A stretch of 64,000 nucleotides of DNA from Deltaproteobacteria bacterium (GCA_016704445.1 JADJAE010000039.1:1-64000); one strand, 5' to 3'; positions 21,901-31,875 are shown, numbered from the stretch's first letter. The notes: generated by a model not told the origin, from the sequence alone. Translations and numbers: made by a program.

Positions 21901-23155
21901 CTGAGGGATCCCCTCATATTGCACCGAAGATCCCGCGGAAGACCGCGTGTTGAGCGACGGTGTTTTCGAATGCGGTCATCAGGTCTCGCAGGCGATCCTC
22001 GCGCATCGTCGGGATGGCTTGGTACCAGAACGAGCCCTGCCGAAAGAGCGAGTGCGTCCGCTTCTGGATAGTGTTCACTTTGAGCATGCGATCCAATCCC
22101 AGCGACTCGGCGGCCGCGCCCAGCAGGGTCAACAGCGCCTCGGCGAAGGCCACGAGCAGCAACAACCGATCGCGGCGTGCGGGATCCCCGATGTGCGTGG
22201 CCGACAGGCCCAGGCCGAAGTGGAGATCCTTGGTGTCCCGCAGATTCTCTTCAATCGTGAACCTGCGACCGTAGAGCTTCTTGGTCTCGGCGCCGCTCAG
22301 ATCGGCGCGACTGCTGGCCAGGTACCAGGCCTCCTTCATCCCCTTCGCGCGGACGATCACGATCCGATCCACGGTCGTGCCCTCCGCGGTCACTCCGGCG
22401 CCCCTCAGTTCTACCAGCCGACCATCCGCGCGCAGCCACTCCGCGGCGGTGCGCGCCTCGCCCGACGCGGAGGTCACTCGGATGTTCCCGCGGAACCGGA
22501 TCACGAAGTGGAAGTCCAGGTTGCGCAGCAGCGTGTAGAGCTTCTGGTCGCCGAAGCCGCGGTCGGCCAGGATGGTCACGCGGACCTCGACGGGCACCGC
22601 CTCCCGGAGCCGGAGGAGCAACTCGTCTTCGTAGCCGTTGCGCCTGGTCTTGAGGCCCCTTCTTGGGGACGGTCTTCCACAGGAGTGGCGTCGCCCGGCC
22701 GTGATTCGTGATGACGTTGAGGACGAGCGTGGTCTGGTCGTCGTCGTCGAAGTCCGTCCAGTCGAGCGCCACGACGATCTCGTCGCGTTCGGCGATCACG
22801 AACGACACCCACCGCGGCGCCAGCGACTCGATGTCGATCCCCAGGTTGCTCAGCATGCGATCGATCTGCTTGACCGCGTGCTTGGCGGTGGCCCCCGTGG
22901 CCGTCGCGAGTCCCTGGCCGATCGCGTGGATCGCGAGGGTGGCTCCGTGCAGCACGCCCACCACGCCATTGGCCAGCGACAGCACGCGCTTGGCGTGGAG
23001 GTCCTCGCCCAGCAGGTCCTCGACGAACTGGTGGACCGAGGCGGGGTCGAGGCCCTCTGGACGAGAGCGATGGGGCTTGGAGGCAGTGAAGGGCGACGCC
23101 ATGCCCCGCTCCTACTACACCGAGAATTGAAGCGAAATATGAGGGGATCCCTTAG
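21901..23155 (-). mobile_element. IS4-family-type insertion sequence, complete with 9-bp target duplication
   Basis: This element is 1,255 bp. The ends are inverted repeats of the form CTRAGGGATCCCCTCATATT (left 21901-21920; the right end ends at 23155 with TTAG). GTTCGACCC occurs directly outside both ends (21892-21900 and 23156-23164), a 9-bp target duplication that marks a clean, fairly recent insertion. One transposase gene lies on the minus strand. Confidence 0.9.
21914..23102 (-). pseudogene. IS4-type DDE transposase, frameshifted near 22650
   Basis: Start ATG at 23102. The N-terminal half includes the first catalytic region (VALDWTDFDDDDQTT). The second half, in the next frame, includes VTILADRGFGDQKL (second Asp) and FTIEENLRDTKDLHFGLGL, with the glutamate of the IS4-type Y-(2)-R-(3)-E-(6)-K-like signature. 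The frames join around WKTVPKKG, where one base seems lost or gained. Inactive as read, unless the indel is a sequencing error. Confidence 0.8.
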
Positions 23156-23659
23156 GTTCGACCCTCCAACTCTTTGAGGCTCGCAAGTCAAACTTCTCCT
23201 CCGGAGTTGCATTCGGGGCATCTCAGGTACTCCCTGCGTGGCCCGGAGGGCGGGTGGCTCGAAGTAGCGTCGATGTGGCCGTTCGGGCGCGCTCGTCGTT
23301 CACCTTCTTCCCAACGTACACGTACATTCCATCCAGGATTGAAGTCAGTTCCGCATTCACCACACCTTAAACGAACCTCGTCGCTCCGCGAGCAACACAC
23401 ATGAAATCAAGCTTCATTCACACTGCAGTAGTCGCAGGCACCTGGATCGCAACCGCGATGGGCTGTGCTCCTCCCGAACCGGCCGCAGGCGTCTCTTCGA
23501 GAGCGGTCACAGCGCTAGCGGGTCCGGCTCCGACCGCTTACTTCTCCGTCTGCAACGAGGCTGATCCCGCCGACGGCGACGCGCTGGCGCGTTTCGCCGC
23601 CAGGGATGGAAATGTCGTCGTGAGCGCGGAATCGGTAGGGGTGCGGCTCTTCTGGTGCA

Positions 23660-25290
23660 ACGGGGCCCCGCAGGGATTGCGGAGGGCGGGGCTGGCGTGA
23701 GGGTGCGGCGGCTTGGTAGCCGGGCGTTACCACACATCCAACCCCGAGCCGCCGCATGCCCACGACACCACAGCCCCCGCCCGCCGTCGATCCCTTCGCC
23801 CCCGTTCACGAGCTCGTCGCCGACGTGCTCCGCAGCATGAGCGACCTCACCGCTCCTCGCACCCACGACGCGCTGGAGCAGGAGCTGCTGATCAGCAGCC
23901 GCGAGTTCGCCCGGCGCGCCGTCCAGGGGCACCTCGACGCGCTTGCGGCGCAGGAGCGGCGAGACCTCACGCCGCCCGCCGTGATGGCCCCGGAGGCGAC
24001 GCGGCGCTCCCTGCGGCGGAGCCTCCTTACGGTGTTCGGTAAGGTGACGGCGACGCGCATGGGCTGGCGAGATCACCGCGCCATGACGTACTTCCCGACC
24101 GACACGGCGCTCAACCTGCCGGCCGAGCAGTACTCCTTCACGGTGCGCCGCTTCGTGGCCGAGCACGTGGCCGAGCAGTCCTTCGAGACGGCCCAGCGCT
24201 TCCTCGGGCAGCAGGGCATCGTGGTGCCCAAGCGGCAGGCTGAGGAGCTGGTGGTCCGCATGGCGCAGGACTTCGAGGTCTTCTACCGATGGCACCAGGC
24301 CTGCGCCAACGACGGCAGCGCGGACGACTGCGCGCTGGTGATGAGCTGCGACGCGACCGGGATTCGAATGATCCCCACGGCGCTGCGGGATGCCACGCGC
24401 AAGGAGGCCGCCGAGGATGGGGACCGCCCTCGCGGCGACCCGATGGCTCAGCGCAAGGAGCGCACGCACGACCACCGGATGGCGGTCGTGACCGCGGTGT
24501 GGGACCAACCGCTCAAGGTTCGCACGGCGGCGCAGATCATCGACAACCTGCGCCCAGCGGCTGAGCGCCGCCTCGATCGGGAGGAATCGCGGCTTCCGCC
24601 CCCTCGCAACAAGGTCGTCTCGGCGACGATCACTGACAATCAATCGACTGCGATCAAGTCGATGTTCGACGAGGCGGAGCGCCGCGATCCAGAGCATCGT
24701 CGCGAGTGGGTCGTGCTCATTGATGGTGCTCGCGCGCAATGGGATCAGATCGACGCAGAGGCTTCGCGGCGGGGCGTTCGCGTTCGTATCGTGATGGATC
24801 TGCTCCACGTGATGAGCTACGTGTGGAAGGCGGCGAATGCGCTCCATGGGACCGGGAATCGGAAGGCCGAGGACTGGGCGTGCAAGTACGTGGGGCGGCT
24901 GCTGACCGACTCGGTCGTGGACGTCGTCGCGGGCATGCGTCAGTCGGCCACGCTTCAGAAGGCGACGGACAGCGCACGGGAGGCGCTGGAGACCTGCGCC
25001 CAGTACCTCCTCGATCGCCTGTGGAACCTGGACTACAAGACCGCCCTCGCGAAGGGACTGCCCATCGCGACCGGGGTCATCGAGGGCGCCTGTCGCCACC
25101 TGGTCAAGGACCGGATGGCCATCACCGGGGCGCGCTGGGACCTCCCGATGGCCGAGGCCGTGCTGCGGCTCCGTGCGCTGCAGGTCAACGATCACTGGGG
25201 GGCGTACCTGCGCTTCCATCTGGAACGAGAGAGCTTTCGCAACCACTCCGATCCCCGCGTCGCGGAAAAGGCGGCGTGAGCCGCGTGCGA
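23660..25290 (+). mobile_element. ISKra4-type insertion sequence (boundaries inferred)
   Basis: Boundaries were placed by the TGCA sequence at both host junctions (23656-23659 and 25291-25294) and by the restored reading frame of the host gene; I could not find terminal inverted repeats. A 10-bp hairpin (TGCGGCGGCT and AGCCGCCGCA) lies between the left end and the transposase start. It contains a single full-length transposase gene. Confidence 0.7.
23756..25279 (+). CDS. ISKra4-family transposase
   Basis: The 507-residue protein appears full length. It has the helical N-terminal region of the family (ALEQELLISSREFARRA, VTATRMGWRDHRAM) and a DDE catalytic core. The catalytic Asp residues are in VMSCDATGIRM and VVLIDGARAQW followed by IVMDLLHVMSYVW, and the C-terminal GVIEGACRHLVKDRM holds the Glu. 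All acidic residues are visible, so the enzyme may be active. It is inserted in the same direction as its host lipoprotein gene. Confidence 0.85.
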   Translation: MPTTPQPPPAVDPFAPVHELVADVLRSMSDLTAPRTHDALEQELLISSREFARRAVQGHLDALAAQERRDLTPPAVMAPEATRRSLRRSLLTVFGKVTATRMGWRDHRAMTYFPTDTALNLPAEQYSFTVRRFVAEHVAEQSFETAQRFLGQQGIVVPKRQAEELVVRMAQDFEVFYRWHQACANDGSADDCALVMSCDATGIRMIPTALRDATRKEAAEDGDRPRGDPMAQRKERTHDHRMAVVTAVWDQPLKVRTAAQIIDNLRPAAERRLDREESRLPPPRNKVVSATITDNQSTAIKSMFDEAERRDPEHRREWVVLIDGARAQWDQIDAEASRRGVRVRIVMDLLHVMSYVWKAANALHGTGNRKAEDWACKYVGRLLTDSVVDVVAGMRQSATLQKATDSAREALETCAQYLLDRLWNLDYKTALAKGLPIATGVIEGACRHLVKDRMAITGARWDLPMAEAVLRLRALQVNDHWGAYLRFHLERESFRNHSDPRVAEKAA

Positions 25291-25751
25291 TGCACCGACT
25301 ACGCAAGGCCGTTCATAGCCGTGTTACACGAGAAGAGCCGCACCCAATCGGTAGAGATCACGGGGGAGACCCGGCATGTGCGAATCGTGTCCGGAATGGA
25401 GTCGCTCGAGTACGAGTGTCGCGAACTCCGCCTGGTAGGAGCTAGTGTGGTGGTAGGGCGTGAGATGCCCCCGGCCAGCCTGGCGTGCGTCCCGGACGTC
25501 TCAACCTATCGGGAGACGGGTGCGGACGGAACGATCAGGGTACCTTTCCCCGGTACAGAAGGGAGCGGCCAGTTGGACATGCTGAGGGCGCGGCACGAAC
25601 GACCAGTGGCCATCGTAGGCAGGATCGAAAGCGGCGTATTCGTTTCATCTCTGGCTGTGCCCATGGATCACGGTAACCTCGTCCTGCAGGCGGATCGCGT
25701 TGCAGTCGGCACGGTCAGGATCCGCGTAGATTCACTTCGTGAGATGGTGCG

Positions 25752-27032
25752 GTGAATTGCTTCGGAACAATCGCCAGCAGAATCACTCCAATTCTCTTGT
25801 GCGTGCTTTGTGGGTGCGCGTCGCGCGTCACTGCTGCACCCGCGGACGCTGCCGTCGATGCCGCCGAGGTGCTCGACGCATCGGAGGACGTCGAAGACCG
25901 GACTGATGTTGTCGCTACGGACGCGGGATTCCCTGAACCAGTTCCACCGCGACCCCTCCGGCTGCTGGCCGCCGGGGCGCGTCACACCTGTGCGATCCGG
26001 GCGGGTGGACGGGTCTGGTGCTGGGGGATCAACTTTGACGGCCAGTTGGGTGTTGCCGGCCCACAGTCACCGAACCCTGATCTGTTGCCAATCGCAGTAC
26101 CGGACCTGGAGGACGCCGTCGAGCTAAGCGCGGGCACGAGCTTTACTTGTGCACTACGTCGCTCCGGGCGGGTGGTGTGTTGGGGCAACAACGACCATGG
26201 GCAGCGAGGCCTGGGCTTCATCGGCCCGGGCACGTCGTCAGGCCCGGATGCGGAGGTTTCTGGCCTCGATGACGCGGTTTCGATCGAGTCGGGTGGAGAC
26301 TTCTCGTGCGCACGTCGGGCGGGTGGAGAACTCGTGTGTTGGGGAAGGAATCAAAGCGGACAGTGTGGCAGGTCGGGGCCTGACGTGCTGGCCACGCCCT
26401 CGGAGGTCAACCCCGTGGGGGTGGTGGAGGCGACGGTGGGCTACGCCCACGCCTGCGTGCGGGTTCGGACAGGGGAGGTCCTGTGCTGGGGAAGCAACTC
26501 GGCAGGCCAGCTTGGTGCCGATCCAGGCGTCACCGGTTCGTCGCGTTCGAGACCTGAGGTCGTGGGCGGGCTCGCGGGGGTCGCGGAGGTGCGGGGTATG
26601 GGGAATTCGAGTTGCGCGCGCACAACGGATGGCGCGACCCGCTGCTGGGGTCGGAACGACTTCGGACAACTCGGGGACGGGACGATCGTGGATCGCTGGA
26701 CGCCCGGCCTCGTCTCTGTCCCGAGTCGGATCATCGAGGTTGTCGCGGGGGCGAGTCACGCGTGCGGGCGAACTGACGAGGGCGGCGTGCTATGTTGGGG
26801 TCGATCGGACAACGGTGCGACCGGTCGAGCGCCACGCAATTTGCTCTTTCCCACCAGGGTCGATGGACTCTCGAACGTGACCGCCCTCGCGCTGGGAAGT
26901 GATCACTCATGCGCAGCGCAGAGTGACGGTAGACTCTTGTGTTGGGGTCTCCGAGAACAAGGGGTGCTCGGTGACGGCTGGTACTTCCCCCCAGAGGTCC
27001 AGGTTCGTCCGACCGATGTCCGGTTCCCGTAG
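25752..27032 (+). CDS. RCC1-repeat lipoprotein
   Basis: The 426-residue protein has an N-terminal signal and lipobox-like LCVLCGC, an Asp/Ala-rich linker (residues 25-60), and then about seven RCC1 repeats. These have the bacterial hallmark VWCWGINFDGQLG and repeated CALRRSGRVVCWGNN-type turns, forming a beta-propeller on the cell surface. It starts at GTG 25752 overlapping the previous stop. The last 39 bp (from 26994) begin the 3.1-kb segment that recurs at 38225. A second, more diverged RCC1-like lipoprotein lies at 30.5-31.8 kb on the other strand. Confidence 0.85.
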   Translation: MNCFGTIASRITPILLCVLCGCASRVTAAPADAAVDAAEVLDASEDVEDRTDVVATDAGFPEPVPPRPLRLLAAGARHTCAIRAGGRVWCWGINFDGQLGVAGPQSPNPDLLPIAVPDLEDAVELSAGTSFTCALRRSGRVVCWGNNDHGQRGLGFIGPGTSSGPDAEVSGLDDAVSIESGGDFSCARRAGGELVCWGRNQSGQCGRSGPDVLATPSEVNPVGVVEATVGYAHACVRVRTGEVLCWGSNSAGQLGADPGVTGSSRSRPEVVGGLAGVAEVRGMGNSSCARTTDGATRCWGRNDFGQLGDGTIVDRWTPGLVSVPSRIIEVVAGASHACGRTDEGGVLCWGRSDNGATGRAPRNLLFPTRVDGLSNVTALALGSDHSCAAQSDGRLLCWGLREQGVLGDGWYFPPEVQVRPTDVRFP

Positions 27033-27214
27033 CGGCGGGGCCGGGATCGCCCTCGGAGAGATCGAGCGACTCCCGCCGGTCACCCGCGGTCTCTTCCTTG
27101 AGAAGCAGTATCATCGACGAGCTCCGATGGCGATCCCGGCCCTAGCGGCGACTGCGATAGCGCCACACCAAATCCCTTGTCGCACGTTTCTTTCCCTCGC
27201 TACGATCCACTCCC

Positions 27215-28108
27215 ATGAGCACCTCCCGAACGCGTCGCAAACCCGCTCGATCCTCGTCCGCCACCAAGGATTCCCCCACCAAACCCGCTGCGTCCGACGG
27301 CAGCGGCGACGTCCGCGGCGAGCTACGCCAACTCGCCGAGATCCGCGGCCGCTTCCCGGCGCTCGACGCCGACACCGCGGCGGCGCTGCACGCCCACCAT
27401 GACGACGACGCCTGCCGCGCGAAGGGCACGGCCACGCGCGCCGCAGACACCTTCCGCGGCGCCATGAGCTGGGCGCGTACCTTCGGCGCCCACGCTGCCA
27501 ACCCCGCGCTCGAGCCGCGGCGCATCCGGTGGTTCCTCGACTGCGCGACCGCCCTGGGCGTGGTGCTCACGGGTCAACCCGCCGTCGACCCCACCCAGGC
27601 CAGCGCCTTTGAGGACGCCACGCAGACCGCCGACAAGCTCCTGCGCCGCACCGAACGCCGCGCCCGCGACGCCGCCGGAACCGTCGCGGCCGCAGTCGCG
27701 GCCGTCGATGCAGCGCTCCAGCCCGACGGCGTCTTGGACGACCGCATCTCGCGGCTTCGCCAGCTCGCGGCCCTGCTCACGACGTGGCTCGGGCAGCCCG
27801 TGGCCAAGGCGCCCCCGCTGCGCGTCTTCGGCATTGGCGCCAGCACCGTCGCCGACCTGACACGCGCCGCGACCGCGCTCGACGAGGCCATCGCCCGACG
27901 CGGCGCGCCGAAGATGGCCGACCGCGACGGCCCCGCGGTCAACATCGCCGAGGGCCGACTCCAGTTCGTGATGCGCTCGCTCTGGACCGACCTCGCTGAA
28001 GCTCGCGAGGACGGCGTGACCGACCTCGTGCTCACCGTGTCGCCGACAATCCTGCGCGCGCTGAACATCAAGCCGAAGCGCAAGCAGGACGCCACGAAGC
28101 CCGCCTGA
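27215..28108 (+). CDS. Hypothetical helical protein (copy 1)
   Basis: This is a 297-residue protein without signal peptide, rich in Ala and Arg, predicted almost wholly helical: RGELRQLAEIRGRFPAL, DAAGTVAAAVAAVDAAL and ADLTRAATALDEAIARR. The N-terminus is Ser/Lys/Pro-rich and disordered, and the C-terminus basic (KPKRKQDATKPA). Family not recognised. The closely matching copy at 38.3 kb is frameshifted, so this is the intact version. A 21-bp tandem repeat begins 10 bp after the stop. Confidence 0.65.
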   Translation: MSTSRTRRKPARSSSATKDSPTKPAASDGSGDVRGELRQLAEIRGRFPALDADTAAALHAHHDDDACRAKGTATRAADTFRGAMSWARTFGAHAANPALEPRRIRWFLDCATALGVVLTGQPAVDPTQASAFEDATQTADKLLRRTERRARDAAGTVAAAVAAVDAALQPDGVLDDRISRLRQLAALLTTWLGQPVAKAPPLRVFGIGASTVADLTRAATALDEAIARRGAPKMADRDGPAVNIAEGRLQFVMRSLWTDLAEAREDGVTDLVLTVSPTILRALNIKPKRKQDATKPA

Positions 28109-28118
28109 GCCTCCGTCC

Positions 28119-28202
28119 GACGCGACTGCCCCTTCGGGTGACGCGACTGCCCCTTCGGGTGACGCGACTGCCCCTCTGGGTGACGCGACTGCCCCTCCGG
28201 GT
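28119..28202 (+). repeat. 21-bp tandem repeat, four units (copy 1)
   Basis: There are four head-to-tail 21-bp units starting GACGCGACTGCCCC. Units 3 and 4 differ in one or two bases near the end (CTCTGGGT, CTCCGGGT). The matching array in the second segment has five units, so copy number has changed since duplication. No spacers, so not CRISPR. Confidence 0.9.
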
Positions 28203-28381
28203 GACACACCCTCCGGACATGGGCGTTCATCGTCGATTGAAGGGCGGGCGGGGCAAGCCCCGCCCCTACGGGAAGGAGTTCTCGCTGCGTAGGGGGCACG
28301 GGCGTTGCCCCGACCGCAGACGACGGGCGTCACCCCCAAGGTGACGTTCTGGCAACAGAATCGTGGCATGGTCACGCCCCT

Positions 28382-29750
28382 ATGGCGCGACATGATGATC
28401 GTGAGCTGAACTGGTCGATGACGGAAGCGGGCATCCTTCTCCCTCGGCGCACGCTGCTCCGCGGCGGGCTCGCGGGCTTCGCGGCGGCGATGATGACCCG
28501 CGCGCTGCCCGGGTGCAGCGACCCCGCCCCCGCGGTGACTCCGGGCGACGCGGGCACCCCCGACGCAGGCTTCCCGGACGTGGGTGCATCGCCTGTCGAC
28601 GCGGGAACCATAGAGGTCGACGGCGGCCTCTCGTACTTCGAGCCGCGCGCCGTGCCCGCGCCGCCCGCGCTGCGCTCGCTCATCGCCAACGTGGGCCCCC
28701 TCGGCGCGCCCGACGCCAACGGGCTGCGGCTGCCGCCCGGCTTCACCTCGCGGGTGATCGCTCGCACCGGCGAGCGCGTCGCGGGCACCAGCTACTCGTG
28801 GCACCTGCTCCCCGACGGAGGCGCGACCTTCGCCACCGAAGACGGCGGCTGGATCTACACCTCCAACTCCGAGATGGTCCTGGTCGGCGGCGTCGGGGCG
28901 GTGCGCTTCGGCCCGACCGGCGCCATCACGGCGGCCTACCGCATCCTCGACCGCACCAACGGCAACTGCGCGGGCTGCAAGACCCCGTGGCACACCTGGC
29001 TGTCCTGCGAGGAGGTCTCGCGGGGGAGGGTGTTCGAGTGCGATCCCTACGGCGAGCGCCCTGCGGTGGCGCGGCCCGCGCTCGGGATCTTCAAGCACGA
29101 GGCCGCCGCGGTCGACACCGTCAACGCCCACGTCTACCTCACGGAGGACGAGGACGACGGCAGGCTCTACCGCTTCATCCCCGAGCGCCGCACGCCGCAG
29201 GGCCACCCCGACCTCTCCGCCGGGCGGCTCGAGGTCGCGGCGGTCGACGCGGGCAACCGGGTCACCTGGCAGAGCCTGCCCGACCCGCAGTGGACGGGGG
29301 CGTTGCCCACCAGGATGCAGGTGCCGGGGAGCACGGTGTTCCGAGGCGGCGAGGGCATCTGGTACCACGCGGGCGTCATCTACTTCAGCACCAAGGGCAC
29401 CAACCAGGTGTGGGCCTACAACGTGGCCGCCGCGACGATCTCCGTGCTCTACGACGGCCGCTCGATGGCGATGCCCGGCATCCGCGGCGTCGACAACCTC
29501 ACCGTCTCCTGCTGCGGCGACGTGCTGGTCGCCGAGGACACGGGCTCGATGCAGATCGTGGCGATCCTGCCGTCGGGGAGCTCAAGCCCCTGATGCAGGT
29601 CGCCGGGCACGAGAACTCCGAGGTCACCGGCCCGCCTTCGACCCCAGCGGCACCCGGCTCTACTTCAGCTCCCAGCGCGGTCTGAGCACCGGCTCCGGCT
29701 CCGGCTGGACCTTCGAGATCACCGGCCCCTTCCACGAGCGCATGGGCTGA
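28382..29750 (+). CDS. PhoX/DUF839-like Tat-exported protein (copy 1, 3' frameshifts)
   Basis: A Tat-type signal LPRRTLLRGGLAGF precedes an Asp/Ala/Gly linker and a DUF839 beta-propeller of about 330 residues (GWIYTSNSEMV, NCAGCKTPWHTWLSCEE, FKHEAAAVD, VYLTEDEDDGRLYRF, GIWYHAGVIYFSTKGTN). PhoX-family proteins are periplasmic Ca/Fe phosphatases; activity here is not shown. One G is missing at 29577 compared with copy 2, and another base near 29632, so the frame breaks after ILPSG. The original end is the TGA at 29748. Start ATG 28382 or 28421; neither has a clear ribosome-binding site. Confidence 0.75.
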
Positions 29751-29826
29751 GAGCGCTTCAGCCCAGGCCGTTGCGGCGACGGGCGTTGGCGCCGGGCCTG
29801 GCAACAACCTAGAAAGGGTCCCCCTG

Positions 29827-30540
29827 ATGGACCACCGACGCCACCTGATCGACGCCGTGCACCGCGAGCTCGCGGCCTGCCGAGCGTGCCCCGCCATGAT
29901 CGGTCCGGTGGTGCACGGGCCGGCGGTGATGAGCCGGGTGCTGCTGGTCGGCCAGGGCGCCCGGCCCCGCGAGGGCGGCTTCGGTCGGCCCTTCGCATGG
30001 ACCGCCGGGAAGACCCTCTTCGGGTGGTTCGAATCGGCGCACGGCGTGGACGAAGCCACCTTCCGCGATCGGGTCTACATCGCCGCCGTGGCCCGGTGCT
30101 TCCCCGGAAAGGCGGCTCTTCCGCGCTCGCCGCCGACCCCTCCCAGGGCGCCGTCGACCCCTCTCAGGGCGCCGCCAGCCTTCCTCGACGTGCCGCCCGT
30201 ACGCACGCGATTCGCCGTCGGGCTGCAGCTCGGTCGGATGTTCCCGACGATGCTCGCGTTGTTGCGCGAGCAGTACGGCCGTGATCCCGCCGCAAGCCAG
30301 TCCGCCCGGCAGATCGCCCAGGCCGTGATCGACGGCGCGAACGATCGCAGCCGGGCCCGCCACCTCCGTCCCGTGATCGATCAACAGCGGCGAACCGAGC
30401 CGCTCCAGCAGACCCGACGTCGTCGCCGCGTGGCTCCGAAGGCGCCTCGAAAGCTGCGACGCGCACCACCTCCGAAGCTTCTCTACGGCGGATCAAAGAA
30501 GTGTGTCGAGAACTTGACCGCTCCACCGCCGCCTCGATAG
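29827..30540 (+). pseudogene. Truncated uracil-DNA-glycosylase-like gene fused to unrelated sequence (copy 1)
   Basis: The first ~95 codons match the complete gene at 40954, including the damaged motif GQGARPREG (copy 2: GQAPGPREG, a two-indel difference). Homology stops at 30113 after CFPGKA. The frame then runs on by chance through unrelated Pro/Arg-rich sequence to 30540, lacking the catalytic HPS motif. Not functional as a glycosylase. The unrelated tail overlaps the convergent RCC1-like gene. Confidence 0.8.
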
Positions 30541-31823
30541 CCAACCGGTGCTGCATGCTCAGCGGACACAGCAACCCGGACAGGTGGGGACACCCCGGGC
30601 GGTCCACCAATCGGCGGCAGGATTCGTCCCCAGCACCATACCTCGCCATTTCGCCTCAGCGCGCAGCTGACGTTTCGGCCCGCGTGGACCGATACCACAT
30701 CGGTAAGAGCGTCGACTCCCTGCACGGAATCGTTCCCTCCGAGGCACCGGACGCGGTGATCGTAGCGCACGACGCAGATGTGGTCGTAGCCAACGGCGAG
30801 GTGGATAGCGCGGTCCAAGGCGGCGATCGGCGTCACCCCTTGAACTTGAAAAAAGGCCGAGGCCGGGTCCGACTGGGTCTCCGGAGCCCCCCAGCAGGCG
30901 ACGGCTCCGCTACGCCGGAGGGCGCAGACCTGACGGTCATGGCATTCCACCTGCAGCGCATCGTCGATCCCTGGGATCACGGTTTCGGTCCGCGGAGGGG
31001 CCTGGTAGTCGCCAGTCGGCAGCACAAACCGTTCCAGATTCATCCCCCAGCAGACGACGTGGCCATCCCCGCGCGCGACGCACGTGCTCCCGAGTCCGCC
31101 CCCGCACATGGACAGGATGGGCCCCGTATGCACCACAGGACACGGCGCGACGAAGTCATCCGGTCGGGGATTGCGACCGCGGTAGTAGTCTCCGTCCTCG
31201 CGTAGACCCCAGTACCAGAGATCTCCCGCGCGAGTATAGAGGTACGAACGCTGCCCGCCACGAAAGAGCTTGCGGACCGACGGGATCCCGTCGGTCCGAT
31301 ACGGCCCGCCGAGCGCCTCGGCCTGTCCGTTGCGGGATGGCCACTGGTTCGCGGTTGGCCTACCCCACGCGACGACCGGAGCCGTCCGGCATGCTGCCAG
31401 TTCCCACGTCGCCCAAGACGTCCGCGTCGACGAGACCGGCGGGCACCCCGTCACGAGTCGCGACGCGCCCCATCGATCGGGTTCGTCGCCGGTGCGGACC
31501 GAGTACCTCCATGAGGCGATCCTGCCGTCGCGGCGCATCGCACCTACAGCCCCTTCGTCGATCCCCAAGCGAACGACCGGAGCGCGCTCATCAGGCACGA
31601 GCTGACCGGGGAGAAACGCCGGGGCGTCGGCCAGCGACGCACCATCTCCCGTACAAGCGTCGCTCGCGTCCCTGACGAGCACCGCATCGCTCACGGGCGC
31701 ACTGCCATCGGCAGACGAGTCCGCGCGCCCGTCCTCCACCGAGACCAAGGCGGCGCATGACATAGCGCTGGTCAGAGCCAAAGCGGACAGGTACCGCGTG
31801 AGAATGGCATGTGTCGGAGGCAT
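30483..31823 (-). CDS. RCC1-like lipoprotein (accessory block)
   Basis: The product is about 446 residues from ATG 31823. It has a signal peptide with lipobox-like TSAMSC, an Asp/Ser/Ala linker, then degenerate RCC1 blades: HVVCWGMNL, GAVACWGAP, HRVRCLGGND and EVWCWGRIL near the C-terminus. More diverged in its repeats than the RCC1 protein at 25.8 kb. It lies downstream of the RHS and candidate immunity genes on the same strand, so it may be part of that accessory cluster. The C-terminal 19 codons overlap the 3' end of the truncated glycosylase frame on the other strand. Confidence 0.75.
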   Translation of the reverse strand: MPPTHAILTRYLSALALTSAMSCAALVSVEDGRADSSADGSAPVSDAVLVRDASDACTGDGASLADAPAFLPGQLVPDERAPVVRLGIDEGAVGAMRRDGRIASWRYSVRTGDEPDRWGASRLVTGCPPVSSTRTSWATWELAACRTAPVVAWGRPTANQWPSRNGQAEALGGPYRTDGIPSVRKLFRGGQRSYLYTRAGDLWYWGLREDGDYYRGRNPRPDDFVAPCPVVHTGPILSMCGGGLGSTCVARGDGHVVCWGMNLERFVLPTGDYQAPPRTETVIPGIDDALQVECHDRQVCALRRSGAVACWGAPETQSDPASAFFQVQGVTPIAALDRAIHLAVGYDHICVVRYDHRVRCLGGNDSVQGVDALTDVVSVHAGRNVSCALRRNGEVWCWGRILPPIGGPPGVSPPVRVAVSAEHAAPVGYRGGGGAVKFSTHFFDPP

Positions 31824-31875
31824 GGTTACACGTGAACCGTTTCGTTCCGCCGATTTGCGCCCAAACACACCCACG

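Larger units (their letters stand above)
20867..23370 (+). pseudogene. Exported protein gene split by an IS4-type element and a frameshift
   Basis: Coding sequence of an unrecognised protein rich in Trp, Tyr and Gly (for example YYWAFTADPVYGP-like segments near 21380 and RPALEYDHYLDKFVLIALD near 21470). It reads in one frame to about 21590, then in the next frame (PDGRPLRYLGNVQFRG) to 21900, where the IS starts. Removing the IS and one 9-bp duplicate restores an open frame through 23165-23370 (ending RIEVSSAFTTP). The true 5' end is unclear; the first ~60 codons from 20867 look non-coding. The alternation of strand-like and W/Y-rich segments suggests a beta-propeller such as a sialidase or DUF4185-type protein, but this is a guess. 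Confidence 0.55.
23401..25755 (+). pseudogene. Secreted lipoprotein gene split by an ISKra4-type element
   Basis: The 5' part (23401-23659) encodes a signal peptide with lipobox ATAMGC and then AYFSVCNEADPADG...VGVRLFWC. The 3' part (25291-25755) begins CTDYARPFIAV and runs to VRIRVDSLREMVR. The sequence TGCA occurs at both junctions, and joining them there gives an uninterrupted frame (LFWC-TDYARP), strong evidence for one original gene of about 240 codons. No domain recognised. The stop overlaps the GTG of the next lipoprotein gene, so the two were coupled. Confidence 0.7.
26994..30113 (+). repeat. Copy 1 of a ~3.1-kb duplicated segment
   Basis: It matches 38225-41240 with only scattered differences. 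It spans the 3' tip of the RCC1 gene, a hypothetical gene, a 21-bp tandem repeat, a PhoX-like gene and the first 287 bp of the glycosylase-like gene. Relative to copy 2 it carries 113 extra bases between two TAGCGGC repeats (27030 and 27143). Its right end cuts the glycosylase, so this is the junction created by the duplication. Confidence 0.9.

Noticed and set aside
28119..28202. Possible CRISPR array
   Set aside because: Units are contiguous 21-mers with no spacers, and no cas genes are in the window.
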